In this document: piece by piece, positions 1-6,532 of the stretch | How the letters are laid out: the number at the start of each line of letters is the position of its first letter | Numbering within the stretch: the stretch's first letter is position 1 | DNA from: Streptosporangium violaceochromogenes | GTDB lineage: Bacteria > Actinomycetota > Actinomycetes > Streptosporangiales > Streptosporangiaceae | DNA length: 64,000 bases | Direction: 5' to 3' | Assembly (NCBI RefSeq): GCF_014654615.1 | Contig: NZ_BNBB01000003.1 | Location: 186,001-250,000 of the forward strand | The notes under the pieces: model-generated | Database searches by the model: none | Told to the model about the DNA's origin: nothing | The model's input: only the letters and a program-made list of their open reading frames with translations | Translations under genes and position numbers: made by a program

Positions 1-495
1 GTAGCAGCGGCTCAGGGCCACCGTCAGCGGCAGGTCGGCGAGTCGCTCGGGGTGGGCCGCCGCCTCGCGGCGAAGCCGCTCGAACGCCTCCACCGCGGGA
101 CCGACCTTGCCCTGGGCCTCCAGGGAGCGAGCCCGCCCCAGCCGCGCGTGCGCGGCCAGCATGGCGTTCTCCTCGCCGGCGACCTTGACGATCTCGCCGA
201 ACCGGTCGGCGGCGACGGACGGGTCACCGTGCTGCAGCTCAAGCTCCGCGTGACGCAGCCCGAGCTCGGTGTCGATACGCTGGCGCGGCTCGATCCCGTG
301 CAGCAGAAATTCGGTGGTGCACCCTAGCCGTTCGGCAAGGAGGCGCGCGACCACGGGGGTCGGCGTGCGCTTACCGGACTCGATGAGGGAGACATAACTG
401 TCGGAGAGGTCAGGCCCAGCCAACTGGGCCTGAGACATGCGCCTACTCAGCCGCAGTCCGCGGACGCGGTCACCGATGGTTCCCTGACTCGGCAT
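1..495 (-). CDS. XRE-family helix-turn-helix regulator with TPR-like tail, 3' part cut off by the window edge
   Basis: Reading the minus strand from the ATG at 495 gives 165 codons without a stop up to base 1, so the C-terminus lies outside the window. Residues about 8-65 form a Cro/C1-type helix-turn-helix (TIGDRVRGLRLSRRMSQ, then YVSLIESGKRTP). It continues into Leu/Ala-rich helices with the pattern of tetratricopeptide repeats (HAELELQHGDPSVAADRF). This domain pair is common in actinomycete regulators that sense peptides or small ligands. The downstream gene, which might be its target, is not visible. The family call is firm; the regulon is unknown. Confidence 0.85.
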   Translation of the reverse strand, partial: MPSQGTIGDRVRGLRLSRRMSQAQLAGPDLSDSYVSLIESGKRTPTPVVARLLAERLGCTTEFLLHGIEPRQRIDTELGLRHAELELQHGDPSVAADRFGEIVKVAGEENAMLAAHARLGRARSLEAQGKVGPAVEAFERLRREAAAHPERLADLPLTVALSRCY

Positions 496-628
496 CTGAT
501 CTCTCAGGGCGGGGGATGGTCAATGTTCTCGCCATGATTGCACGAAGCGGTCGAATCGGTAACCCCACGTGAAGATAATCTGCTGATGAGTCTTCACCGT
601 CCCCCCTGTCACGGGAGGCATAGGGGCC

Positions 629-1156
629 TCAATCATCCGAATCGCCGCCGGGGAAGAGCATCTGACAGACCTCGAGATAGAGGGTCTCGGGGTAGGGGAT
701 GTAGGTCACCGTTGACAGGGCCTGGTCTTGACCCGCCGACTCCAGCACGAACTCGCCGTATCCCAGCATGCGGCCGAGCAGGGAGCGCTGGAAACTCATG
801 TCGGTCACCTTGCCGAGCGGCATCATCGCGACCTTGCGCGTGATCAGGCCCGTGGTGAGCAGCATGCGCTTTGAGGTGACGACGAAGTAGTCGACCGACC
901 ACTCGGCCACCTTCCACACGAAGCGGATCAGCAACAGAAGCCAGGCCCACCAGACGATGACGAGAGCCCCGCTCCCGCCCTGGTCGCCGAACCACTTGCT
1001 GAGCAGCCCCGCGAGGACGAGGCCGCCGAGAACCTCGCCGACCGGACGGAGAAGCACGGCCGGGTGACGCCGTACCATGATGACTTGGTGCTCGTGGGGG
1101 AGGAGGTAGCGGTTGACCGACGCGGGAGCTGAGTCCCCGTGGGTCACAAGTCTCAT
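629..1156 (-). CDS. PH-domain (bPH_2, YdbS-like) membrane protein
   Basis: A 175-residue protein. Residues about 40-75 hold two closely spaced hydrophobic segments (VLGGLVLAGLLSKW and ALVIVWWAWLLLLI). They are followed by a bacterial pleckstrin-homology domain with the usual start, WSVDYFVVTSKRMLLTTGLI, and a PLGKVTDMSF strand. Such proteins sit in the cytoplasmic membrane, and the function of most of them is unknown. Its ATG overlaps the stop of the 52-residue gene upstream (ATGA), so the two are translationally coupled. The last residues are acidic (GGDSDD). Confidence 0.85.
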   Translation of the reverse strand: MRLVTHGDSAPASVNRYLLPHEHQVIMVRRHPAVLLRPVGEVLGGLVLAGLLSKWFGDQGGSGALVIVWWAWLLLLIRFVWKVAEWSVDYFVVTSKRMLLTTGLITRKVAMMPLGKVTDMSFQRSLLGRMLGYGEFVLESAGQDQALSTVTYIPYPETLYLEVCQMLFPGGDSDD

Positions 1157-1311
1157 GACAGATGGGAAACGAATTGGGCCAGGGAATCGGCCGCGCTGAA
1201 AACCGTGTTCATAGCGCCCCTAACCGCGCTGGCGGCGTCACCTGGTCGTGTGAACAGGTAAAACGCCACAAAGGCGACAGCTCCATACGTTAGAACCTTC
1301 TTGACCTGCAC
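1153..1311 (-). CDS. 52-residue single-pass membrane peptide, coupled to the PH-domain gene
   Basis: A short gene starting at GTG 1309-1311, with a near-perfect AGGAGG ribosome site about 8 bases upstream. It reads VQVKKVLTYGAVAFVAFYLF, then TRPGDAASAVRGAMNTVFSAADSLAQFVSHLS, and stops in an ATGA overlap with the next gene. It has a Lys-Lys start, one hydrophobic helix (residues about 7-20) and an amphipathic helical tail. The strong ribosome site and the stop/start overlap are the evidence that it is translated. I do not recognise a function; a partner role for the PH-domain protein is inferred from the coupling. Confidence 0.75.
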   Translation of the reverse strand: MQVKKVLTYGAVAFVAFYLFTRPGDAASAVRGAMNTVFSAADSLAQFVSHLS

Positions 1312-1443
1312 TGCGGTCCCCTCCTACCACTCACCCACTGCACCCGCCGTATACATTACCCATGGCATTCGCGAGGTAAAGCGCATCGACCCATTCCTGT
1401 CCGGGCTTTCCGTAAAGCCCTGATCGGATGGATGTGATCTCCG

Positions 1444-1674
1444 TCACCCACGTTCGCTCGCGGCCAGCGCGAGGACCTCGAGGTGCTTTCTGGCGATCCG
1501 CTCGACCAGGCCCGGATGGGCGTGACCGGTCACCTCCAGCGCACCGTAGTGAGCCGCCTCGATGCAGCGGGTCACCGTGGTCGCCGGATGAACCTCGGAG
1601 AACTCGTCCCGCAGCGCGGCACTGACGTGCTCGTACGGGTCGGCCTCCGGGGCCGGGATGCTCTTCTCGCTCAT
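1444..1674 (-). CDS. Small three-helix-bundle protein (ArsC/phosphatase-like N-terminal domain type)
   Basis: 76 residues from ATG 1674, chosen over an upstream start because GGGAG precedes it and because the extra 29 residues look non-coding. The sequence has the pattern EFSEVHPATTVTRCIEAA...GHAHPGLVERIARKHLEVL. This resembles the three-helix dimerisation domain found at the N-terminus of some actinobacterial arsenate reductases and phosphatase-like proteins, here as a free-standing protein. It stands alone between upp and the PH-domain pair. The domain call is from memory of the pattern; the function is unknown. Confidence 0.7.
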   Translation of the reverse strand: MSEKSIPAPEADPYEHVSAALRDEFSEVHPATTVTRCIEAAHYGALEVTGHAHPGLVERIARKHLEVLALAASERG

Positions 1675-1813
1675 GGTTCTCCCTGGTGTGCGTCCGCGGC
1701 CGTCAGGAGGCCGGGAACACAGAAGAGATGTCTTCGCCACTCTTGGTACCCAGATAACCACACTGTGTAACGAAGGAAGAGGGGAACGACTCGCCTTCCG
1801 AGAAGAAGATTTT

Positions 1814-2452
1814 TCAGGCGGCGCCGTAGAGGCGGTCGCCTGCGTCCCCGAGCCCGGGGACGATGTAGCCCTGCCGGTTCAGCCGCTCGTCCAGGGCCGC
1901 GATCACCAGGCGCAGGGGCCTGCCGGTCCCGGCGAAGACCTCCTTCATGTGCGCGATGCCCTCCGGGGCGGCCAGCAGGCAGATCGCAGTCACGTCGTCG
2001 GCGCCGCGCTCGAAGAGGAACTCGATCGCCGCCGAGAGGGTGCCGCCGGTGGCCAGCATCGGATCGACCACGTAGACCTGACGGCCGGACAGGTCGTCGG
2101 GCAGTCGCGTGGCGTAGGTCTCCGCCTTCAGCGTCGACTCGTTGCGGATCATCCCCAGGAAGCCGACCTCGGCCGTCGGCAGCAGGCGGGTCATGCCCTC
2201 CAGCATGCCGAGCCCGGCGCGGAGGATGGGCACCACCAGGGGGTACGGCTGCGCCAGCCGCACCCCCCGCGCGGGTGCCACGGGGGTTCGTACGGTCAGC
2301 TCGGTGACGCGCACGTGGCGGGTCGCCTCGTAGGCCAGCAACGTCACCAGTTCGTCGGCGAGGCGGCGGAAGGTCGGCGAGTCGGTGTTCTCATCGCGCA
2401 GCGCGGTCAGCTTGTGGGCAACGAGAGGGTGCTCGACGACCAGGGTCTCCAT
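1814..2452 (-). CDS. upp: Uracil phosphoribosyltransferase
   Basis: Converts uracil and PRPP to UMP in pyrimidine salvage. The protein is 212 residues from ATG 2452 ([15 protein letters not shown]), the normal family length; the 13 residues upstream are out of family. The PRPP-binding loop [16 protein letters not shown] and the C-terminal uracil-binding stretch [12 protein letters not shown] are both present. It is transcribed alone, divergently from the tadA operon, with about 170 bases between the two start codons for their promoters. Confidence 0.97.
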   Translation of the reverse strand: METLVVEHPLVAHKLTALRDENTDSPTFRRLADELVTLLAYEATRHVRVTELTVRTPVAPARGVRLAQPYPLVVPILRAGLGMLEGMTRLLPTAEVGFLGMIRNESTLKAETYATRLPDDLSGRQVYVVDPMLATGGTLSAAIEFLFERGADDVTAICLLAAPEGIAHMKEVFAGTGRPLRLVIAALDERLNRQGYIVPGLGDAGDRLYGAA

Positions 2453-2619
2453 GGGCGCCCACCGTATCCTGAACGGCCGTACCGGGACCACCGCGCGCCC
2501 GCGGGCGGCATCACCGGAGTTATCCGCTCACTTTGATCACAATTTATCGGAGCGACGTACACCGGTGGGGTGCTTCTGAAAACATTGACGTCCGTACAGA
2601 ACGCATCGTGGGGATGGCC

Positions 2620-3129
2620 ATGTCGGACGAAGAATCTCTGGACTTTGCCATCGTGGTCTACCGGGAGGACGACCGCTGGGAGGCGGAACTGCTCCCGGTG
2701 GCGCTCACCCACGATCTCCATGGCCTGATCCACGCCCTGCGCCAGCAGCCGAGCATCAACGGGACGATTGGCCTGGTTGCCGTGGGGGATGAGTTCTTCG
2801 TGGCGTTGCGGGTGTTCGGCGAGCGGGTGGAGGTCTTCCTCTCCGACATCGCCGCTTCCTGGGACTATCCTCTGGCGCGCCAGGCGCTGGAGTATCTCGA
2901 CGTGCCGGTGCCCGACGAGGACGAACTCGACGCGATCCTCCAGGACGAGGAGACGGCGCTTCCCGCCGGGGATCTGTCGATCTTCGCGGACCTCGGGCTC
3001 GACGAGATGGAACTCGGCATCCTCTCCGGAGACATCGACCTCCTTCCTGAGGACGTGCTGTCCAGCATCGCCGCACGGCTGGGGTTCTCCGAGCCGTTCG
3101 AACGCGCAATCGACTCGGTGTTCGGCTGA
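2620..3129 (+). CDS. tRNA adenosine deaminase-associated protein, first copy
   Basis: About 169 residues from ATG 2620 (MSDEESLDFAIVVYREDD); ATG 2614 is possible, and GGGGA lies just ahead of 2620. It belongs to the acidic actinobacterial family found directly upstream of tadA, with a central conserved stretch (VGDEFFVALRVFGERVEVFLSD) and a Leu/Asp/Glu-rich C-terminal half. Biochemical role unknown; a partner or chaperone of the deaminase is inferred from constant linkage. The next gene, 17 bases downstream, is a diverged paralogue of it. Confidence 0.88.
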   Translation: MSDEESLDFAIVVYREDDRWEAELLPVALTHDLHGLIHALRQQPSINGTIGLVAVGDEFFVALRVFGERVEVFLSDIAASWDYPLARQALEYLDVPVPDEDELDAILQDEETALPAGDLSIFADLGLDEMELGILSGDIDLLPEDVLSSIAARLGFSEPFERAIDSVFG

Positions 3130-3146
3130 CTTCAGGAGACGCGGTC

Positions 3147-3638
3147 ATGGCCTCCAGACCATCCGGTAGCAGCGTGTTCTCGGCGGCCTTCGTCCGCACC
3201 CCGGACGGATGGAGCGGTGCTGAGGTCGATCTCAGTGCCGCCGAGATGGTCGACGACCTGGGCGACGCCGTGCAGGAGCACCTCGCGCTCGACGGCGATG
3301 AGCTGGCCCTGCTGTGCGTCGAGGTGGAGGACGAGTGGTTCGCGCTCGTCCGCTACCAGGGCGACGAGGAGCCACGGGTCTTCCTGTCCGACGCCCACGC
3401 CGGGCTCTCCGACGGCCTCGGCGAGCTCTTCACCGAACTGGCCGGGGTCGCCCTCGACAAGGAGGTCTCCGAGCTCGGCGTCCGCCCGGCCGGCGACTTC
3501 GAGCTTCTGAGCGACCTCGGCCTGAGCGCCGATGAACTCGTCGAGCTCAGCATGGAGGAGGGCGCGCTGCCGGCGGACACCCTCTCGGTGATCGCCGAGC
3601 GCCTGGCCTTCGTCGACGAGCTCGACCGGCTGCGGTGA
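3147..3638 (+). CDS. tRNA adenosine deaminase-associated protein, second copy
   Basis: A 163-residue acidic protein sharing the plan of the preceding gene: an N-terminal strand (FSAAFVRTPDGW), the conserved core DEWFALVRYQGDEEPRVFLSDA, and a C-terminal half with the parallel phrase DLGLSADELVELSMEEGALPADTLSVIAERL (compare DLGLDEMELGILSGDIDLLPEDVLSSIAARL upstream). Its TGA overlaps the GTG start of tadA (GTGA), so the two are translationally coupled. The tandem arrangement implies an old duplication. Confidence 0.88.
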   Translation: MASRPSGSSVFSAAFVRTPDGWSGAEVDLSAAEMVDDLGDAVQEHLALDGDELALLCVEVEDEWFALVRYQGDEEPRVFLSDAHAGLSDGLGELFTELAGVALDKEVSELGVRPAGDFELLSDLGLSADELVELSMEEGALPADTLSVIAERLAFVDELDRLR

Positions 3639-4120
3639 CGGACGGCCGCGCCCGGGAGAACGGCTACGTCCGGGAGATGCGGCTGGCCCTGGCGCAGGCC
3701 GTACGGGCGGGGGCCCGAGGCGAGGTGCCGGTCGGCGCGGTCGTCGTCGACTCCGGCGGCGCGGTGCTGGCCGAGGCGGGAAACGACCGTGAGTCCCTGA
3801 GCGATCCCACCGCGCACGCCGAGATCCTCGCCCTGCGCCGGGCCGCGCGGGCCCGCGGCGAATGGCGGCTGTCGGGTTGCACGCTGGTGGTCACGCTGGA
3901 ACCCTGCACGATGTGCGCCGGCGCCGCGGTGCTGGCGCGGGTCGACCGCGTCGTCTACGGTGCCGTGGATCCCAAGGGCGGCGCCGCGGGCTCCCTGTGG
4001 GACGTCCTGCGCGACCGCCGCCTCAACCACCGGCCCGAGGTCGTCATGGGAGTCCTCGCCGGCGAGTGCGCCGGGATTCTCACGGAGTTCTTCGCCGTCC
4101 GCCGGATGCGCGAGCAATAG
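3635..4120 (+). CDS. tadA: tRNA-specific adenosine deaminase (A34 to inosine)
   Basis: Deaminates adenosine 34 of the tRNA-Arg(ACG) anticodon. It is a zinc-dependent deaminase of the cytidine deaminase fold, with the HAE motif at residues 61-63 and PCTMC at 90-94, giving the H/C/C zinc ligands and the catalytic glutamate. The 161-residue length is typical. It starts at GTG 3635, overlapping the preceding stop codon, and is the third gene of an operon with the two associated proteins. A tRNA-Ser gene lies 25 bases downstream on the same strand. Confidence 0.96.
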   Translation: MTDGRARENGYVREMRLALAQAVRAGARGEVPVGAVVVDSGGAVLAEAGNDRESLSDPTAHAEILALRRAARARGEWRLSGCTLVVTLEPCTMCAGAAVLARVDRVVYGAVDPKGGAAGSLWDVLRDRRLNHRPEVVMGVLAGECAGILTEFFAVRRMREQ

Positions 4121-4144
4121 CGGACATCCGGTAAGCTGCTCGGC

Positions 4145-4234
4145 GGTGGAGTCGCCTAGTGGCCGAGGGCGCACGCCTCGAAAGCGTGTGATGGGGCAAC
4201 CTATCCGTGGGTTCAAATCCCACCTCCACCGCCA
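4145..4234 (+). tRNA. tRNA-Ser (anticodon CGA)
   Basis: Class II tRNA with acceptor stem GGTGGAG/CTCCACC, anticodon stem CACGC/GCGTG, loop CTCGAAA (anticodon CGA) and a long variable arm. The T-arm is GTGGG-TTCAAAT-CCCAC, the discriminator is G, and CCA is encoded. Confidence 0.96.
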
Positions 4235-4240
4235 CCACGA

Positions 4241-4274
4241 GAGCCTCTGAACCGCGCGAGCGGCTCAGGGGCTC
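4241..4274 (+). terminator. Hairpin terminator after tadA/tRNA-Ser
   Basis: 15-base arms (gagcctctgaaccgc / gcggctcaggggctc) pair with two G-U pairs around a 4-base loop and are followed by a pyrimidine-rich run (ttcctcattt). It lies between tRNA-Ser and the minus-strand VapB-like gene. Confidence 0.7.
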
Positions 4275-4338
4275 TTCCTCATTTCCGGCGGGAGACCCGC
4301 GGGAACACGCGGGGGGCCTCGCGCGACGGCGAGGGCCC

Positions 4339-4653
4339 TCAGCCGGCGCCTCCGCCGTCCGGGGGCAGCTCCAGGACGCGGGCGTGCAGGATCGAGCGCT
4401 GGTGCAGGGCCGAGCGGAGGGCACGGTGCAGGCCGTCCTCCAGATAGAGGTCGCCCCGCCACTGGACCACGTGCGGAAACAGATCACCGTAGAAGGTGGA
4501 GTCCTTGGCGAGGAGAGAGTGCAGGTCGAGCACGGCTTTCGTGGTGATCAGCATGTCGAGCCGGACCTGTCGAGGAGGTATCTGCGCCCACTCTCGATTC
4601 GAGAGGCCGTGCTCGGGATAGGGCCGTCCGTCACCGATCAACTTGAAGATCAC
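4339..4653 (-). CDS. Conserved actinobacterial small protein, VapB-antitoxin-like annotation class
   Basis: 104 residues from GTG 4653. The N-terminal MIFKLIGDGRPYPEHGL and the core KDSTFYGDLFPHVVQWRGDLYLEDGLHRALRSALHQR match a family that is widespread in actinomycetes. As far as I recall, it is often annotated as a VapB-type antitoxin. No PIN-domain toxin is adjacent, so a toxin-antitoxin role is not supported here. The start codon has no leader: a TAAACT -10 box lies seven bases before it, and a palindrome overlaps that spacer. The family is recognised; the function is not. Confidence 0.75.
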   Translation of the reverse strand: MIFKLIGDGRPYPEHGLSNREWAQIPPRQVRLDMLITTKAVLDLHSLLAKDSTFYGDLFPHVVQWRGDLYLEDGLHRALRSALHQRSILHARVLELPPDGGGAG

Positions 4654-4666
4654 ACTACGTAGTTTA
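4654..4666 (-). promoter_or_regulatory. Leaderless promoter -10 box and 10-bp palindrome at the start codon
   Basis: On the minus strand TAAACT (4661-4666) is followed by exactly seven bases and then GTG, the spacing expected when transcription begins at the start codon. The palindrome ACTACGTAGT (4654-4663) spans this spacer and would be a natural operator. No -35 box is obvious. Confidence 0.5.
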
Positions 4667-4721
4667 TGAGAGATTCCCGTCCTTTGCCTGCCCGGCCAGC
4701 CTTATCGCAGGTCAGGGCCCC

Positions 4722-5576
4722 TCAGATGCCTCCGGCGAAGGTGTCGCACTTTCTGGGGTCGCCGCTCGTATAACCGGTGGTGAACCACTGGACCCGCTGC
4801 GCGGATGTGCCGTGGGTGAAGCCGTCGGGGTCGACCCGGCCCTGGGTGCGCCTCTGGATGCTGTCGTCGCCCACGGCCGAGGCCGCGCTCAGCGCCTCCT
4901 CGATGTCCTGTCTGCTGAACGGCTTTTCGAACAGGCCCGTCTCGTAGGCGTTCTTGGCCCACGCGCCCGAGTAGCAGTCGGCCTGCAGCTCCAGCCGGAC
5001 CGAGGCGCTCAGCCGGCCCCGCTGGCTTCCCCTGACCTTGTCGGTGGTGCCGAGCAGGTTCTGCACGTGGTGGCCGTACTCATGCCCGATCACGTACGCC
5101 TGGGCGAACGGGCCGCCCTTGGCGCCGAACCTGCTCTGGAGGTCGTTGAAGAAGCTCAGGTCGAGATAGACCCGCTGGTCGGCCGGGCAGTAGAACGGCC
5201 CCACCGAGGAGTCCGCGGCGCCACAGGCGGTGTTCACCTGGCCGGAGAACAGGACGGTCTTGGCGGGGCGGTAGTCCTGTATGACCGTGGGCCAGTAGTC
5301 CTGGATGCTGTTGACCACGCCGACCACCCGGCATTCCTCGTTCTGGTCGGCGTCCTGCCCGCTTCTGCACTTGGCGGCCAGATCGGAGGCGGGCCCCAGC
5401 GGAGCGGGGTCACCGCCGGTGATGTTCCCGGGGTTGACGCCGAAGATCAGCGCCAGGACAAGCGCGATGACGCCGGCCGCTCCACCGCCGATCGCGAGCC
5501 CGCCCCGGGGGAATCCGCCCCGGCCGCCGCTTTCGACCTGCGAACCGTCCAACCGGGCATCGTCTCTGAAATCCAC
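4722..5576 (-). CDS. Neutral zinc metallopeptidase of the YpfJ/KPN_02809 family
   Basis: A 284-residue membrane-anchored protein from GTG 5576 (VDFRDDARLDGSQVE, the typical family start; the longer open frame upstream is non-coding). After a Gly-rich cytoplasmic stretch there is one membrane helix (VIALVLALIFGV). The outside domain carries the HEYGHH zinc motif and a downstream ELQADCYSGAWA, which supplies the third ligand region. It ends in the conserved DTFAGGI. The substrate of this family is unknown. A secreted-protein gene lies about 125 bases upstream on the same strand. Confidence 0.9.
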   Translation of the reverse strand: MDFRDDARLDGSQVESGGRGGFPRGGLAIGGGAAGVIALVLALIFGVNPGNITGGDPAPLGPASDLAAKCRSGQDADQNEECRVVGVVNSIQDYWPTVIQDYRPAKTVLFSGQVNTACGAADSSVGPFYCPADQRVYLDLSFFNDLQSRFGAKGGPFAQAYVIGHEYGHHVQNLLGTTDKVRGSQRGRLSASVRLELQADCYSGAWAKNAYETGLFEKPFSRQDIEEALSAASAVGDDSIQRRTQGRVDPDGFTHGTSAQRVQWFTTGYTSGDPRKCDTFAGGI

Positions 5577-5700
5577 CGCCGACGTCCCTTCGATCCTGTT
5601 GCTACCCCCTTGCCCGCGGACGCGCCACCCATGCCAAGGCTCCGTCCCCCTCGTCCGCCGCCGGGGACGCCGGCGGCGGACGAGCCGATGGTGTGCCGGG

Positions 5701-6048
5701 TCAGCTCTCCGTGAAGTGGACCGACGCGACCTCGCGCCCACGCAGGAAGTTCGGCCTCCTGTTCTTGCCGACGGTCGCCGCGGGCGCGCCGGTGCAGTCG
5801 CCGCTGACGTACAGCTCGGCGGCGAACCTGTCGGAGCGGTTGTACGCCGAACGGGTGCGGAACGGCTCTTCCAGCGGGACGCACCCCTCCTGTTCGGGCA
5901 CCGACACCTGCTCAAGGTCGCCGCTCTGGAAGGGCCTGCTCCACAGGTCCAGGGTGGGGGCGCTGTCGGCGTTCGCGGCACCGGTGACGGTGGTGAGCAT
6001 GACGGCCGTCAGGAACGCCGGGGTGAGGCGTCCGATCGTCTTTCTCAT
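5701..6048 (-). CDS. Small secreted protein of unknown function
   Basis: 115 residues from ATG 6048, with GGGGAAG at the ribosome site. It has a classical signal peptide (MRKTIGRLTPAFLTAVML, cleavage near GAANA-DS). The mature part contains two Cys (EGCVPLEE, SGDCTGAP), probably one disulfide, and ends VASVHFTES. The pattern resembles secreted actinomycete beta/gamma-crystallin- or inhibitor-like proteins, but I cannot assign a family. It lies upstream of the metallopeptidase gene in the same orientation. Confidence 0.75.
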   Translation of the reverse strand: MRKTIGRLTPAFLTAVMLTTVTGAANADSAPTLDLWSRPFQSGDLEQVSVPEQEGCVPLEEPFRTRSAYNRSDRFAAELYVSGDCTGAPAATVGKNRRPNFLRGREVASVHFTES

Positions 6049-6193
6049 GGCTTCCCCTCTGTCGGGTTGCTGCTCACACAGCACTGATGACAGAAAGTAG
6101 TTGATCGGACGCCATGTGTGAAGGCTCGGGTGACGGTGTCACGGCATACGGTCACGGACCGGCCGGGACGGAAACCGAGGCGAGAACGACGAG

Positions 6194-6227
6194 CAGGGGC
6201 CGGACCGCACGTGCGGTCCGGCCCCTG
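6194..6227. terminator. 34-bp perfect palindrome, probable bidirectional terminator
   Basis: Two perfectly complementary 17-base arms (caggggccggaccgcac / gtgcggtccggcccctg) without a spacer. It lies seven bases beyond the 3' end of tRNA-Ser(GGA) and about 145 bases upstream of the secreted-protein gene, so it most likely ends the tRNA transcript. It has no T-run. Confidence 0.6.
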
Positions 6228-6233
6228 CCCGGA

Positions 6234-6322
6234 TGGCGGAGGATAGGAGATTCGAACTCCTGAGGGGTTGCCCCCAACACGCTTTCCAAGCGTGCGCCCT
6301 AGGCCAACTAGGCGAATCCTCC
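6234..6322 (-). tRNA. tRNA-Ser (anticodon GGA)
   Basis: On the minus strand: acceptor stem GGAGGAT/ATCCTCC, anticodon stem CACGC/GCGTG with loop TTGGAAA (anticodon GGA), a long variable arm, T-loop TTCGAAT, discriminator G and encoded CCA. Confidence 0.96.
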
Positions 6323-6395
6323 GTGGAGAAGCTTACCGAACTTTCGGGGCTGCGTTGACCACATATTCGGGCACCCGAGCACTCGTGGCAGGGGC

Positions 6396-6401
6396 TAGAC
6401 T
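6396..6401 (+). promoter_or_regulatory. -10 box of the SRP RNA gene
   Basis: TAGACT lies about six bases ahead of the inferred first base of the ffs transcript. No convincing -35 hexamer is seen. Confidence 0.45.
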
Positions 6402-6406
6402 GGGCC

Positions 6407-6499
6407 AGGACCCCTCGCGCGGCGTCATCCTGTGAACCTCCCCAGGGCCGGAAGGCAGCAAGGATAAACAGGCTCTGGCGGGTGTGCGAGGGGTCTCCT
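6407..6499 (+). ncRNA. ffs: Signal recognition particle small RNA (4.5S)
   Basis: The conserved apical motif GAACCTCCCCAGGGCCGGAA, followed by GGCAGCAAGG, is present at about 6434-6462. The flanking strands gacccctcgc (6409-6418) and gcgaggggtc (6486-6495) pair to close the long hairpin. This RNA binds Ffh to target nascent membrane proteins. It lies directly upstream of dnaX, as in many actinomycetes. The ends are estimated to within a few bases. Confidence 0.93.
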
Positions 6500-6532
6500 C
6501 GTTTCAGGCTCCCTCGCAGGTGGGATCGTCGC

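Noticed and set aside
5577..5981. 135-residue N-terminal extension of the zinc metallopeptidase in a continuous frame
   Set aside because: The extension is Arg/Pro-rich and overlaps the secreted-protein gene; the family start VDFRDDARL lies at GTG 5576.
4145..6322. tRNA-Ser genes as attachment sites of an integrated element
   Set aside because: No integrase gene and no repeated tRNA 3' end were found nearby.
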